This document shows positions 18,622-28,536 of a DNA stretch of 64,000 nt, piece after piece. Below the pieces are notes generated by a model. That model was not told where the DNA came from. It was given only the letters and a program-made list of their open reading frames with translations, and did not search any database. Position numbers and translations under genes: made by a program. Location of the stretch: assembly GCA_945952315.1 (NCBI GenBank), contig CAMFIE010000002.1, positions 124,001 through 188,000 of the forward strand, given 5' to 3'. Position 1 is the stretch's first letter. Every line of letters begins with the position of its first letter. Source of the DNA: an uncultured Rhizobium sp. Lineage in GTDB: Bacteria > Pseudomonadota > Alphaproteobacteria > Rhizobiales > Rhizobiaceae.

Positions 18622-19478
18622 GCTTTGAACCGCGAGAGGGCGGCCCGCGCCGCGTAGGGCAGGTGAAGGAAATCACCAGCCTTTCCAATCCGATCATCAA
18701 GGATATCAAGGCGCTGTCGCTGAAGAAGCATCGCGACGAGACGAAGACCTTCATGGCCGAAGGGCTGAAACTGGTGCTGGATGCGCTGGAACTCGGCTGG
18801 ACGATCCGCACGCTGATCTACTCCAAGGCCGCCAAGGGCAAGCCTGCGGTGGAACAGGCCGCCGCACGCACGGTCGCTTCCGGCGGCCTCGTTCTGGAGG
18901 TAAGCGAAAAGGTGATGGGCGCTATCACGCGACGCGACAATCCGCAGATGGTGAGCGGCATTTTTGATCAGCGCTATCAACCGCTTGCCTCGATCCATCC
19001 GAAAAAGGGCGAAACCTGGCTGGCGCTCGACCGGGTGCGTGATCCCGGCAATCTCGGCACGATCATCCGCACCGCCGATGCGGCAGGTGCCTCCGGCGTG
19101 ATCCTGGTTGGCGACACGACCGATCCCTTCTCGCTCGAAACGGTGCGGGCGACCATGGGTTCGGTCTTTGCGGTGCCGCTTGCGCGGGCAAGCCATGACG
19201 AGTTCCTGAACTGGAAAAAGGGAACCGATGCCGCACTGATCGCCACGCATCTGGCTGGCGCGGTCGACTACCGGACCATCGACTACAAGCCAAAACCGGT
19301 CGTGTTGCTGATGGGCAATGAACAGTCCGGCATTCCCGAAACCCTCGCAAGGGCAGCGGATAAGTTGGCGCGCATCCCGCAGCAGGGGCGAGCGGATTCG
19401 CTCAATCTCGCGGTTGCAACCGCCGTCATGCTGTTCGAGGCGCGCCGACATCTCCTGACGCTGGATACGCGCGGATGA
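18618..19478 (+). CDS. TrmH/SpoU-family RNA 2'-O-methyltransferase
   Basis: A 286-residue SPOUT methyltransferase for ribose methylation of tRNA or rRNA. An N-terminal substrate-binding domain ([23 protein letters not shown]...FMAEGLKLV) precedes the knotted domain with motif 1 [18 protein letters not shown], motif 2 [11 protein letters not shown] and motif 3 [17 protein letters not shown]. The target base cannot be assigned. It overlaps the upstream methyltransferase by ATGA (18618-18621) and lspA by ATGA (19475-19478), forming a coupled three-gene unit. Confidence 0.92.
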   Translation: MSFEPREGGPRRVGQVKEITSLSNPIIKDIKALSLKKHRDETKTFMAEGLKLVLDALELGWTIRTLIYSKAAKGKPAVEQAAARTVASGGLVLEVSEKVMGAITRRDNPQMVSGIFDQRYQPLASIHPKKGETWLALDRVRDPGNLGTIIRTADAAGASGVILVGDTTDPFSLETVRATMGSVFAVPLARASHDEFLNWKKGTDAALIATHLAGAVDYRTIDYKPKPVVLLMGNEQSGIPETLARAADKLARIPQQGRADSLNLAVATAVMLFEARRHLLTLDTRG

Positions 19479-19972
19479 GCCAGAAGGTCTCTCCCTTTTC
19501 GAAACCGGTGCCGATTGCGCTGCTGATCCTTCTTGCCCTGATCCTTGATCAGGCCTCGAAAATTGCGGTTGACGCTCTGCTCCCCTTCGAACAGGCGGTG
19601 CCCTTCGGCTTCGTGCCCTGGCTCTATCTGTTCCGCACCTATAATCTCGGTGTGGCCTTCTCCATGCTGGCCAGCATGGATGGCTGGTTCATCGTGGGCA
19701 TGCGGCTGGTGATCGTCACATTCGTACTCTGGCTCTGGAGACGCACCCCAGCCGATCACCGCTTTGCCCATCCCGGCTATGCGCTGATCATTGCCGGAGC
19801 CTTCGGCAACATCATCGACCGCTTTGCCTATGGCCATGTGGTGGATTTCATCCTGTTCCATACCGGCACATGGTCCTTCGCCGTCTTCAACCTGGCCGAC
19901 AGCTTTATCTCGATCGGGGCCGGACTGGTTATCCTCGACGAGTTTTTTGGAAAAAAACCAGACGGTCGCTAA
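19475..19972 (+). CDS. lspA: Lipoprotein signal peptidase (signal peptidase II)
   Basis: A 165-residue inner-membrane aspartyl protease that cleaves signal peptides from diacylglyceryl-prolipoproteins. Four hydrophobic helices are visible. The catalytic aspartates lie in [15 protein letters not shown] and FNLADSFI, and the NLGVAFSM motif is conserved. Translation is coupled to the upstream methyltransferase by an ATGA overlap. The stop codon lies in a 12-bp palindrome (19969-19980). Confidence 0.96.
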   Translation: MSQKVSPFSKPVPIALLILLALILDQASKIAVDALLPFEQAVPFGFVPWLYLFRTYNLGVAFSMLASMDGWFIVGMRLVIVTFVLWLWRRTPADHRFAHPGYALIIAGAFGNIIDRFAYGHVVDFILFHTGTWSFAVFNLADSFISIGAGLVILDEFFGKKPDGR

Positions 19973-19980
19973 AATTTTAG
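19969..19980. repeat. 12-bp palindrome CTAAAATTTTAG at the lspA stop
   Basis: A perfect AT-rich palindrome spans the lspA stop codon, 47 nt upstream of the sensor kinase ATG. It could be an operator half-site pair or chance; no loop is available for a stable RNA hairpin. Confidence 0.35.
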
Positions 19981-20027
19981 TGTTTTCCTGAAGCGAACCG
20001 GAACTGGCGCCACCCTAGTCTGGTGGC

Positions 20028-22352
20028 ATGAACGATATCTCGCGCCTCACAGAACGGCTCTCCGAAGCCTTTGACCAACTGCCTGCCGAACCGCGGGCGG
20101 CCCATGTTCCTTCTGTTCAACCCGGCTCCATCCCCATGGACGAGGAGATGGAAAAGGCCCTGAGCCAGCTCAAGGCGGCCTTTGAAAAGAAGCCGGAAAC
20201 CGCTGAGCCGGTGCAAAGCCGCCTTCACTGGTATGTGGGTGGCGTGATGCTGTTTTTCGCTCTGGATTTTTCCACGGGCAGTCCCACCGCGATGGTTTAC
20301 GGACTGTATGCGCTCGCGATCGCGTTTGCGGCCTATCTCGCCCTGCGCAGTTTCGGTCAATTGCGGGAACTTTCGAGCCGCCGTGCCGAGATCAAGGCGG
20401 CTGAGGAGAAAAAGGTCGATCGCGAATGGGTGGCTGTCGAAAATCTGTCCCTGATGGGCTCCCTGCATGATCAGCTTGGAGATATCGCCCTGCTCCGGGA
20501 CGAAAAAGGTGGTATCCGCGCGGTCAATGCGGTCTTTACGCGCCTCACGGGACAGCCGCATGCATCCGGCATGCAGCTTTCGGACGCGGGACTGACCTTG
20601 GGAACGCCCGGCCCTGACGGTCACTATACTGCCGAGCTGAAGACCCCGAAGGGCCTGCGTCATTTCATCTGTGCCGATACCACGATCCGGGATCCGAAGA
20701 CCGGCGAGCTGATGCTGCAGATCGTCGGACGGGATGTCACCGAAGCCCGCAAGTCGGAAGAGGCGGCCGCTGCCGCGATAGCCCGGGCTGAAGCGGCCAG
20801 CGAGGCGAAGTCGCGCCTGCTCGCAACCGTTGCCCATGAAGTGCGCACGCCACTCACCGGCCTGCTCGGCATGGCCGATCTCCTTGAAAAATCCCGCCTG
20901 ATGCAGGACCAGCGCAACTATGTCGCCGGCCTTCGCCAGTCTGGTCAGGTTCTGTCCTATCTGGTCGAAGACCTTCTCGATTTCGCGACGCTGGAAGCAG
21001 GCCGTTTCGAGCTGCGTCCGGTCGCCGAATCGCCGCGCCGCCTGATCGAGGGCGTGGTGGAAATGCTTGCCCCGCGCGCCCATTTCAAGGGTCTGGAAAT
21101 CGCCTCCTTCGTGGCACCGGATGTGCCGGAATATCTCGAATTCGATCCCGCCCGTCTGCGGCAGGTGCTGTTCAATATAGTCGGTAATGCGGTGAAGTTT
21201 ACCCGGCAGGGCGGTGTTTCCGTCAGCGCCTCCATCGAGGGCAAGCATTTCGTCATCCGCGTGGCCGATACCGGCCCGGGCATGACGCCGGAGGAAAAGG
21301 CCCGCATTTTCGATGAATTCGTGCAGGTCGGCAATTCCGTCTCCCGCAGCGGCGGCAAGGGCCTCGGCCTTGCGATTTCCGCCCGTCTTGTGGATGCCTT
21401 CGGCGGCCATCTGAATGTCGACAGCCGCAAGGGTGAGGGCAGCCTTTTCACCATCTCCCTGCCGTTGCCGCACAGCATGCGCGGGAATTTCTCCAGCGCC
21501 CGGCTTGGCCTCATGGGGCATTCCTCGGTGATGCTGATTGCGCCGGAAGGCCCGGCAGCCTCCGCCATCCAGCGCACGATCCGCGCGCTTGGCGGCCGTT
21601 GCGAACGGGTGGGAAGCGAGGACGCAGCGCTGAAGCTTCTCGGCGAAGGCGAAATCGATGGCCGCGCGCTCACCGATATCGTCGTCGACCACCGGCTCGA
21701 ACGTATCTACATTACCCATATCGCCATGCAGGCTGGCCAGCAGAAACTGCGCCGTATCTTCCTCGTCAATCCGGAAGACCGTCAGGCCCGTATCAGTGGT
21801 CCCTATGATGCCTGGCTGATCCGCCCCTTGCGCGAACAGTCGCTGATCGATGTGATGGGCGGCAAGCTGCGCGGCCTTGAAAAGCGCGGTGCGACCAACG
21901 ACAACCTGCCCGCCAACCAGCCGCAGGCCGGACCGCAACCTTCCGGCGGCCTCAACATCCTTCTTGGCGAGGATGATCCGGTCAATGCCCTTCTGGTGAA
22001 GAAGACCCTTGAAAGTGCGGGTCATTCGGTCAGCATCGCGGGTGATTTCGATGATCTGCTTGGCGAATTGTTCGATCCGGCGGCTGCGAAGCCTGATCTT
22101 CTGATCACCGATCTCAACATGCCGGGTGCAGAGGGGCTCGATGTGCTTGCCCGTATCCGCAATACCGAGCGGCTTGGCATCGCGCGGCCTGTACCGATCC
22201 TCGTCCTTTCCGGGGATACAACGGAAGAAACCCGCGAGCAGGCGTTGCAGAATGGCGCAAACCGCGTGCTGGCCAAGCCCGCAAGCCCCAGCGATCTGAT
22301 CGCCGCCGTGCAGGCCATCTGCCCCACCTTCCGCCTGATCCAGCAAGGCTGA
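20028..22352 (+). CDS. Membrane hybrid sensor histidine kinase with PAS-like and receiver domains
   Basis: A 774-residue hybrid kinase. The cytosolic N-terminus is followed by two adjacent membrane helices (about 68-86 and 89-108), a PAS-like region (about 145-240), and a HisKA domain with His270 in LLATVAHEVRTPLTG. The ATPase domain has N box NIVGNAVKF, G1 DTGPGM and G2 GKGLGLAI. After it, a degenerate receiver-like segment (about 490-615) lacks the acidic pair, and a canonical receiver (about 645-770) has LLGEDDPVNALL and phospho-acceptor Asp695 in ITDLNMPG. The signal is unknown. It lies between lspA and olsB on the same strand with no obvious terminator. Confidence 0.9.
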   Translation: MNDISRLTERLSEAFDQLPAEPRAAHVPSVQPGSIPMDEEMEKALSQLKAAFEKKPETAEPVQSRLHWYVGGVMLFFALDFSTGSPTAMVYGLYALAIAFAAYLALRSFGQLRELSSRRAEIKAAEEKKVDREWVAVENLSLMGSLHDQLGDIALLRDEKGGIRAVNAVFTRLTGQPHASGMQLSDAGLTLGTPGPDGHYTAELKTPKGLRHFICADTTIRDPKTGELMLQIVGRDVTEARKSEEAAAAAIARAEAASEAKSRLLATVAHEVRTPLTGLLGMADLLEKSRLMQDQRNYVAGLRQSGQVLSYLVEDLLDFATLEAGRFELRPVAESPRRLIEGVVEMLAPRAHFKGLEIASFVAPDVPEYLEFDPARLRQVLFNIVGNAVKFTRQGGVSVSASIEGKHFVIRVADTGPGMTPEEKARIFDEFVQVGNSVSRSGGKGLGLAISARLVDAFGGHLNVDSRKGEGSLFTISLPLPHSMRGNFSSARLGLMGHSSVMLIAPEGPAASAIQRTIRALGGRCERVGSEDAALKLLGEGEIDGRALTDIVVDHRLERIYITHIAMQAGQQKLRRIFLVNPEDRQARISGPYDAWLIRPLREQSLIDVMGGKLRGLEKRGATNDNLPANQPQAGPQPSGGLNILLGEDDPVNALLVKKTLESAGHSVSIAGDFDDLLGELFDPAAAKPDLLITDLNMPGAEGLDVLARIRNTERLGIARPVPILVLSGDTTEETREQALQNGANRVLAKPASPSDLIAAVQAICPTFRLIQQG

Positions 22353-22429
22353 GGCCAGACGAAAACGCGTCACTATCCTGTCGCAGATCCATGCTTTAAG
22401 ATGGCCAGCGACAGAGAAGGTGAAAAGCC

Positions 22430-23311
22430 ATGACCATCGAAGAGGGCCAGCGCGCCCTTGCGCCGGAAACCGATGCCCGCTCCCCGCTTTCGGCTCTTGC
22501 CGGAAGCGACCCGTCCGTGCTGGGGCGGATCGGTCCGCTGGAAACCCGTCTTGCCCGCAACCATTTCGAGATCGATGCCGCCCAGCGGGTTCGCTATCGC
22601 GTCTTTGTGGAGGAAATGGGTGCAACCCTTTCGCCCGACGCCATGCGCCGCAAGCGCGACACGGATGCCTGGGATGCGATCTGCGACCATCTGCTCGTGC
22701 TCGACACGTCGCTCGAGGGCGATGCCGAAGACCAGATCGTCGGCACCTACCGCATCCTCAGGCAGGATGTGGCGGTAAAGCGTGGCGGGTTTTACTCCTC
22801 CTCCGAATTCGAGATCGATACGCTGCTGAAGCGCCATCCGGACAAGCAGTTCATGGAGCTCGGCCGCTCCTGCGTGCTGCCGGCCTATCGCAACAAGCGC
22901 ACGGTGGAACTGCTCTGGCAGGGCAACTGGGCCTATGCGCTGAAATTCGGCATGGGCATCATGTTCGGCTGCGCCTCGTTTCCGGGCACGGACCCGCAGG
23001 CGCATGCACTCGCCTTTTCCTTCCTCCACCATCATTCCCGCGCGCGGGATGAATGGGCGGTCAGGGCGCGGCCGGAACTGTTCCAGTCCATGGACCGGAT
23101 CGCGGCTGAAAACATCGATGCACGCCGGGCGCTTTCTGCCATGCCGCCGCTGGTCAAGGGCTATCTCAGGCTCGGTGCGATGATCGGCGAAGGCGCCGTC
23201 ATCGACCAGAGCTTCAACACAACCGACGTGCTGATCGTATTGCCGATTTCCGGCATATCAGACCGCTATATCAGCCATTACGGCGCGGATGCAGGCCGGT
23301 TCTCGGCCTGA
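22430..23311 (+). CDS. olsB: Ornithine-acyl-[acyl-carrier-protein] N-acyltransferase OlsB
   Basis: A 293-residue enzyme that transfers a 3-hydroxyacyl group from ACP to ornithine to make lyso-ornithine lipid, the first step of the phosphorus-free membrane lipid pathway. The core reads RVRYRVFVEEMGATLS, KRDTDAWDAICDHLLVLD, QIVGTYRILRQ, and MELGRSCVLPAYRNKRTVELLWQGNWAY, matching sinorhizobial OlsB from memory; the fold is GNAT/autoinducer-synthase-like. Its partner olsA is about 14 kb downstream. It converges on maeB with only 5 nt between stop codons. Confidence 0.9.
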   Translation: MTIEEGQRALAPETDARSPLSALAGSDPSVLGRIGPLETRLARNHFEIDAAQRVRYRVFVEEMGATLSPDAMRRKRDTDAWDAICDHLLVLDTSLEGDAEDQIVGTYRILRQDVAVKRGGFYSSSEFEIDTLLKRHPDKQFMELGRSCVLPAYRNKRTVELLWQGNWAYALKFGMGIMFGCASFPGTDPQAHALAFSFLHHHSRARDEWAVRARPELFQSMDRIAAENIDARRALSAMPPLVKGYLRLGAMIGEGAVIDQSFNTTDVLIVLPISGISDRYISHYGADAGRFSA

Positions 23312-23316
23312 TCCCT

Positions 23317-25596
23317 TCAGGTTCCCGCATTATAGGCGGCAATGGCCGCCATGTTGACGATATCGCTGTCCTTTGCCCCCATCTGGGTGATCTGCACGGA
23401 TTTGTCGAGGCCGACGATCAGCGGGCCGATCACGGTGGCACCACCGATCTCCTGCAGCATCTTGGTGGAAATCGAGGCTGAATGGATGGCGGGCATCACC
23501 AGCACATTCGCCGTGCCGGAGAGACGGCAGAAGGGATATTGCTCCATCCGCTCGTGGTTGAGCGCGATATCGGCCCCCATTTCCCCGTCATATTCGAAAT
23601 CGACGCGGCGGCGGTCGAGGATCTTCACGGCTTCGCGCACCCGCTCGGAACGTTCACCGGTCGGATGGCCGAAGGTGGAATAGGCAAGCATCGCGACGCG
23701 CGGCTCATAGCCCATGCGGCGGGCGGTGCGGGCGGCCTCCTCGGCAATGTCGGCCAGCTCTTCGGCCGTCGGCATGTCATGCACGGCGGTATCGGCGACG
23801 AAGACCGTGCGTCCGCGCGAAAGCACCAGTGACACGCCGATCACCCGGTGGCCGGGGCGCGGATCGATGCAGCGGCGTATATCCTCGAACGCGGTGGAAT
23901 AGTTGCGGGTCGTCCCCGTTACCATCGCGTCCGCATCGCCAAGCGCCACCATGCAGGCGGCAAAGTGGTTGCGGTCGGTCTTCACCAGACGCTGGCAGTC
24001 ACGGTAGAGATAACCCTTTCGCTGCAGGCGCGAGTAGAGAAAGTCCGTATAGGCATCCACCCGGTCGGAAATGCGGGCATTGACCACCTCTATGCCGGGA
24101 CGGTTGAGATCGATCCCATGCTTTTCGGCGGTTGCATGCATCGGCTCGTCGCGGCCGAGCAGGATCGCGGTGCCCAGCCCCTGATTGGCATAGGAGATTG
24201 CCGCGCGCATCACCTGTTCTTCCTCTGCCTCGGCAAAGACCACCCGCTTGGGATTGGCCCGCACGCGCTCGTAGAGCCGCTGCATGGTGGAGGCAATCGG
24301 ATCGCGCCGTGCGGAAAGCTCGCGCGCATAGGCATCGAGATCGGCAATCGGCTTGCGGGCAACGCCCGATTCCATCGCAGCCTTTGCGACCGCAACCGGG
24401 ATCGCCGAGATGAGGCGGGGGTCGAAAGGCACCGGAATGATATAATTCGCTCCAAAGCGCGGGCGCATGCCGGAATAGGCAGCGGCAACATCATCCGGCA
24501 CATCCTCGCGGGCAAGCTCGGCGAGCGCCCGGACCGCGGCAATCTTCATCGCATCATTGATGGTCGAGGCCCGGACATCGAGCGCCCCGCGAAAGATATA
24601 GGGAAAGCCCAGCACGTTGTTGACCTGGTTCGGATAGTCGGACCGGCCCGTCGCCATGATCGCGTCATCTCGGATTTCGGCAACAAGCTCCGGGGTGATT
24701 TCCGGGTCGGGGTTTGCCATGGCGAAAATGATCGGATTGGGCGCCATCGAGCGGATCATCTCGTCGGAAAAGGCCCCCTTCTGCGACAGGCCGAAGACCA
24801 CGTCCGCGCCCTTCATCGCTTCGGCAAGGGTGCGCTTGTCGGTTTTCACCGCATGCGCGCTCTTCCACTGGTTCATGCCTTCGATGCGGCCCTGCCAGAT
24901 CACGCCCTTGGTGTCGCAGAGCGTGATGTTTTCCGGTGCAAAGCCCATGGCCTTGACGAGCTCGATGCAGGCAATCGCCGCCGCACCTGCGCCGTTGCAG
25001 ACCAGTTTCGTGGTCTTGAAATCACGGCCCGTCAGCTCCAGCGCGTTGATAAGGCCGGCAGCGGCAATGATTGCGGTTCCGTGCTGGTCGTCATGGAAGA
25101 CCGGGATGTCCATGATCTCGCGCAGCCGGCTTTCGATGATGAAGCAATCCGGCGCCTTGATATCCTCGAGATTGATGCCGCCGAAGGACGGGCCGAGATA
25201 ACGCACGCAATTGATGAATTCATCCACATCCTCGGTCGAGACTTCAAGATCGATGCTGTCCACATCGGCAAAGCGCTTGAAGAGCACGGACTTGCCCTCC
25301 ATCACCGGCTTGGAGGCAAGCGCGCCGAGATTGCCGAGACCCAAAATGGCCGTTCCGTTCGAAATCACGGCAACCATATTGCCCTTGGCGGTATAGTCAT
25401 AGGCCGTCGAGGGATCGGCGGCGATCGCCTTGACCGGCACGGCAACGCCCGGCGAATAGGCGAGCGAGAGGTCCCGCTGCGTCGCCATCGGCTTGGTCGG
25501 TGTCACCTCCAGCTTGCCGGGGCGGCCCCGGGCGTGGAAATCGAGTGCTTCCTGTTCGGTCACGGTTGCCTTGATCTTGCCGGTCTTGTCAGTCAC
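23317..25596 (-). CDS. maeB: NADP-dependent malic enzyme with C-terminal phosphotransacetylase-like domain
   Basis: A 759-residue fusion. Residues about 1-430 are malic enzyme ([56 protein letters not shown]), oxidatively decarboxylating malate to pyruvate. The C-terminal about 320 residues resemble phosphotransacetylase ([37 protein letters not shown]) and in known homologues act in acetyl-CoA regulation rather than catalysis. The length is that of S. meliloti Tme (NADP-specific) and Dme (NAD); context beside olsB and mutS favours the Tme type. Cofactor choice is inferred. Confidence 0.93.
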   Translation of the reverse strand: MTDKTGKIKATVTEQEALDFHARGRPGKLEVTPTKPMATQRDLSLAYSPGVAVPVKAIAADPSTAYDYTAKGNMVAVISNGTAILGLGNLGALASKPVMEGKSVLFKRFADVDSIDLEVSTEDVDEFINCVRYLGPSFGGINLEDIKAPDCFIIESRLREIMDIPVFHDDQHGTAIIAAAGLINALELTGRDFKTTKLVCNGAGAAAIACIELVKAMGFAPENITLCDTKGVIWQGRIEGMNQWKSAHAVKTDKRTLAEAMKGADVVFGLSQKGAFSDEMIRSMAPNPIIFAMANPDPEITPELVAEIRDDAIMATGRSDYPNQVNNVLGFPYIFRGALDVRASTINDAMKIAAVRALAELAREDVPDDVAAAYSGMRPRFGANYIIPVPFDPRLISAIPVAVAKAAMESGVARKPIADLDAYARELSARRDPIASTMQRLYERVRANPKRVVFAEAEEEQVMRAAISYANQGLGTAILLGRDEPMHATAEKHGIDLNRPGIEVVNARISDRVDAYTDFLYSRLQRKGYLYRDCQRLVKTDRNHFAACMVALGDADAMVTGTTRNYSTAFEDIRRCIDPRPGHRVIGVSLVLSRGRTVFVADTAVHDMPTAEELADIAEEAARTARRMGYEPRVAMLAYSTFGHPTGERSERVREAVKILDRRRVDFEYDGEMGADIALNHERMEQYPFCRLSGTANVLVMPAIHSASISTKMLQEIGGATVIGPLIVGLDKSVQITQMGAKDSDIVNMAAIAAYNAGT

Positions 25597-25716
25597 GCCA
25601 TTTCATCCTTTGCTCAATCTGTGGGCAGCCGGGGGCGGAACGGCCTTAGCTGTTGTGCCATGGCCCGGGGGAGGGCTAGTGTTGCATGCCTTTCCCCTCA
25701 TGAAAACAACCGGACC

Positions 25717-28458
25717 GTGACAATCAACCATTCGCCCACAGCTGACGCCCTGAATGCCGAAATGCTAGTCTCCGATCTCAGCCGCCAGTCGGCGACGCCG
25801 ATGATGGAGCAGTATATCGAGATCAAGGCTTCCAATCCGGACAGTCTGCTGTTTTACCGGATGGGCGATTTCTACGAGCTGTTTTTCGATGATGCGGTGG
25901 ATGCGTCGCGGGCGCTCGGGATCACGCTCACCAAGCGCGGTCAGCATATGGGCCATGACATTCCGATGTGCGGCGTGCCGGTGCATGCGGCCGATGACTA
26001 TCTGCAGAAACTGATCGCGCTTGGCTTCCGGGTCGCGGTCTGCGAACAGGTGGAGGATCCGGCAGAGGCGAAGAAGCGCGGATCGAAATCGGTCGTTCGC
26101 CGTGATGTGGTGCGTCTCGTGACACCCGGCACGATCACCGAGGAAAAGCTGCTCAATCCCGGTGATGCCAATTACCTGATGACGCTCGCGCGCATCCGGG
26201 GCGGGGCCGAACCACAGCTGGCCCTTGCCTGGATCGACATTTCGACCGGCATTTTCCGGCTGGCGGAAACGGAAGCCTCCCGTCTGCTCGCCGACGTGCT
26301 CCGCATCGATCCACGCGAACTGATTGTGCCGGATACGCTGTTTCACGATCCGGATTTCAAGCCCGCTTTCGATGTGCTTGGCCGGGTGGTGACGCCGCAA
26401 CCGGCGGTCCTGTTCGACAGCGCCGCTGCCGAAGGCCGCATTTCCCGCTACTATGGTGTTTCCACGCTCGATGGGTTCGGCAGCTATTCGCGCGCCGAAC
26501 TTGCAGCCGCTGCGGCTGCGATTGCCTATGTGGAAAAGACCCAGCTTGCCGAGCGCCCGCCGCTTGGTCGCCCGGAGCGGGAAAGTGCGGCCTCGACCCT
26601 CTTCATCGATCCGGCCACGCGGGCCAATCTGGAGCTCACCCGCACCCTGTCAGGAGACCGGTCCGGTTCGCTTCTGAAGGCAATGGACCGCACTGTAACC
26701 GGCGGCGGCGCGCGACTTCTGACCGAAAGGCTGATGTCGCCGCTCACCGATCCGGATGCGATTGGCGCGCGGCTCGACAGTGTTTCGGCCCTGCATGAAA
26801 ACACGAGCCTCAGGCAAGGGCTTCGGGAAGGCCTGCGGCAGATCCCGGATATGCCGCGCGCGCTTTCGCGGCTGGCGCTCGACCGGGGAGGCCCGCGTGA
26901 CCTCGGCGCAATCCGGCAGGGGCTGGAAGCCGCCGTTCTGGTCGCGGGCATGTTGGAAAATCAGCCGCTGCCGGAGGAACTTCAGGCCGCGCTTGCCGAT
27001 CTCCGGGCGCTGCCGGTGCCGCTCTCGCTGATGCTGGAGAGCATGCTCGGCGACGATCTTCCGCTCCTGAAGCGCGATGGCGGCTTTATCCGCGAAGGGG
27101 CCAATGGCGAGCTGGACGAGTTGCGGGCGCTGCGTGACCAGTCGCGCCGGGTAATTGCCGGATTGCAACTGCAATATGCGGACGAAACCGGCATCAGGTC
27201 GCTGAAGATCAAGCACAACAATGTTCTCGGCTATTTCATCGAGGTGACCGCGGGCAATGCCGGAACCATGACCGATACGGACGAGGCGCGCGCCCGCTTC
27301 ATCCATCGCCAGACCATGGCGAATGCAATGCGCTTCACCACGCCGGAACTCGCCGATCTGGAAAGCCGGATTGCCAATGCGGCGGGACAGGCGCTTGATC
27401 TCGAACTCGCCGCCTTCGAGCGCATGCGGCTTGCGGTGGTGGACCAAGCCGAGGCGATCAAGCGGGGTGCACGGGCGCTTGCCGTGCTCGACGTCACCCA
27501 GGGTCTTGCGGCCCTTGCCGAAGAGCAGGATTACTGCCGCCCGCTGGTCGATCAGTCCGCGGCCTTCGCGATTGAAGGGGGACGCCATCCAGTGGTCGAG
27601 CAGGCGCTGAAGCGGCAGGCGGGCGGGGCTTTTGTTGCCAATGCCTGCGATCTTTCGCCGCCACAGGGCGCAAGGCTTGGCGCGATCTGGCTGCTCACCG
27701 GTCCGAACATGGGCGGTAAATCCACCTTCCTTCGGCAGAATGCACTGATTGCGATCATGGCGCAGATGGGCAGTTTCGTGCCCGCCGCAAGCGCCCGCAT
27801 CGGCGTGGTCGACCGGCTGTTTTCCCGCGTCGGTGCGTCGGATGATCTGGCGCGCGGGCGCTCGACCTTCATGGTGGAAATGGTCGAGACAGCCGCGATC
27901 CTCAATCAGGCCACCGAGCGCTCGCTGGTGATCCTCGATGAGATCGGCCGTGGCACGGCAACCTTCGACGGCTTGTCGATTGCCTGGGCCGCCGTCGAGC
28001 ATCTGCATGAGGTGAACCGCTGCCGCGGCCTGTTCGCCACCCATTTCCACGAGCTGACCGTCCTTTCTGAGAAGCTCGCGCGTCTTTCAAACGCCACCAT
28101 GCGGGTGAAGGAATGGGATGGTGACGTGATCTTCCTGCATGAGGTCGGGCCGGGTGCGGCAGACCGCTCCTATGGCATTCAGGTGGCCCGTCTTGCCGGT
28201 CTTCCAGCCTCGGTGGTGGCGCGGGCAAGGGATGTACTGTCCAAGCTGGAGGACGCCGACCGCAAGAACCCCGCAAGCCAGCTGATCGACGATCTGCCGC
28301 TGTTTCAGGTGGCGGTGCGCCGCGAGGAAGCCAAAAAGTCAGGCCCGTCGAAGGTGGAGGAAGAGCTTCAGGCGCTGAACCCGGATGACCTCACCCCCCG
28401 CGAGGCGCTGGACGCGCTCTATGCGCTGAAGAAGCAGCTAGCCGCCCAGAAAACCTGA
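25717..28458 (+). CDS. mutS: DNA mismatch repair protein MutS
   Basis: A 913-residue mismatch-recognition ATPase. The mismatch-binding Phe-x-Glu (Phe52, Glu54) lies in [12 protein letters not shown]. Walker A is [16 protein letters not shown], followed by [20 protein letters not shown] and [13 protein letters not shown]. The C-terminal tail is the extra dimerisation region of MutS I. The start is uncertain: GTG 25717 gives the usual rhizobial length, ATG 25762 is an alternative, and neither has a good ribosome-binding site. The same frame stays open for nearly 1.9 kb upstream, antisense to maeB, which is a composition artefact. Confidence 0.95.
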   Translation: MTINHSPTADALNAEMLVSDLSRQSATPMMEQYIEIKASNPDSLLFYRMGDFYELFFDDAVDASRALGITLTKRGQHMGHDIPMCGVPVHAADDYLQKLIALGFRVAVCEQVEDPAEAKKRGSKSVVRRDVVRLVTPGTITEEKLLNPGDANYLMTLARIRGGAEPQLALAWIDISTGIFRLAETEASRLLADVLRIDPRELIVPDTLFHDPDFKPAFDVLGRVVTPQPAVLFDSAAAEGRISRYYGVSTLDGFGSYSRAELAAAAAAIAYVEKTQLAERPPLGRPERESAASTLFIDPATRANLELTRTLSGDRSGSLLKAMDRTVTGGGARLLTERLMSPLTDPDAIGARLDSVSALHENTSLRQGLREGLRQIPDMPRALSRLALDRGGPRDLGAIRQGLEAAVLVAGMLENQPLPEELQAALADLRALPVPLSLMLESMLGDDLPLLKRDGGFIREGANGELDELRALRDQSRRVIAGLQLQYADETGIRSLKIKHNNVLGYFIEVTAGNAGTMTDTDEARARFIHRQTMANAMRFTTPELADLESRIANAAGQALDLELAAFERMRLAVVDQAEAIKRGARALAVLDVTQGLAALAEEQDYCRPLVDQSAAFAIEGGRHPVVEQALKRQAGGAFVANACDLSPPQGARLGAIWLLTGPNMGGKSTFLRQNALIAIMAQMGSFVPAASARIGVVDRLFSRVGASDDLARGRSTFMVEMVETAAILNQATERSLVILDEIGRGTATFDGLSIAWAAVEHLHEVNRCRGLFATHFHELTVLSEKLARLSNATMRVKEWDGDVIFLHEVGPGAADRSYGIQVARLAGLPASVVARARDVLSKLEDADRKNPASQLIDDLPLFQVAVRREEAKKSGPSKVEEELQALNPDDLTPREALDALYALKKQLAAQKT

Positions 28459-28536
28459 TCGGAAAGCCCTATGGCGCATTGGCGCATCTGCGGCTAAACA
28501 GGGGCTGATTTCCACCAACCGATCCGGCGGACCACG

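Noticed and set aside
19977-22625. 882-codon open frame antisense to the sensor kinase
   Set aside because: It mirrors a gene with strong domain motifs; the translated sequence has no domain and reflects GC-rich codon bias on the opposite strand.
23848-25716. In-frame extension of mutS by over 600 codons
   Set aside because: The extension is antisense to maeB and lacks MutS similarity; the family N-terminus begins near 25717-25762.
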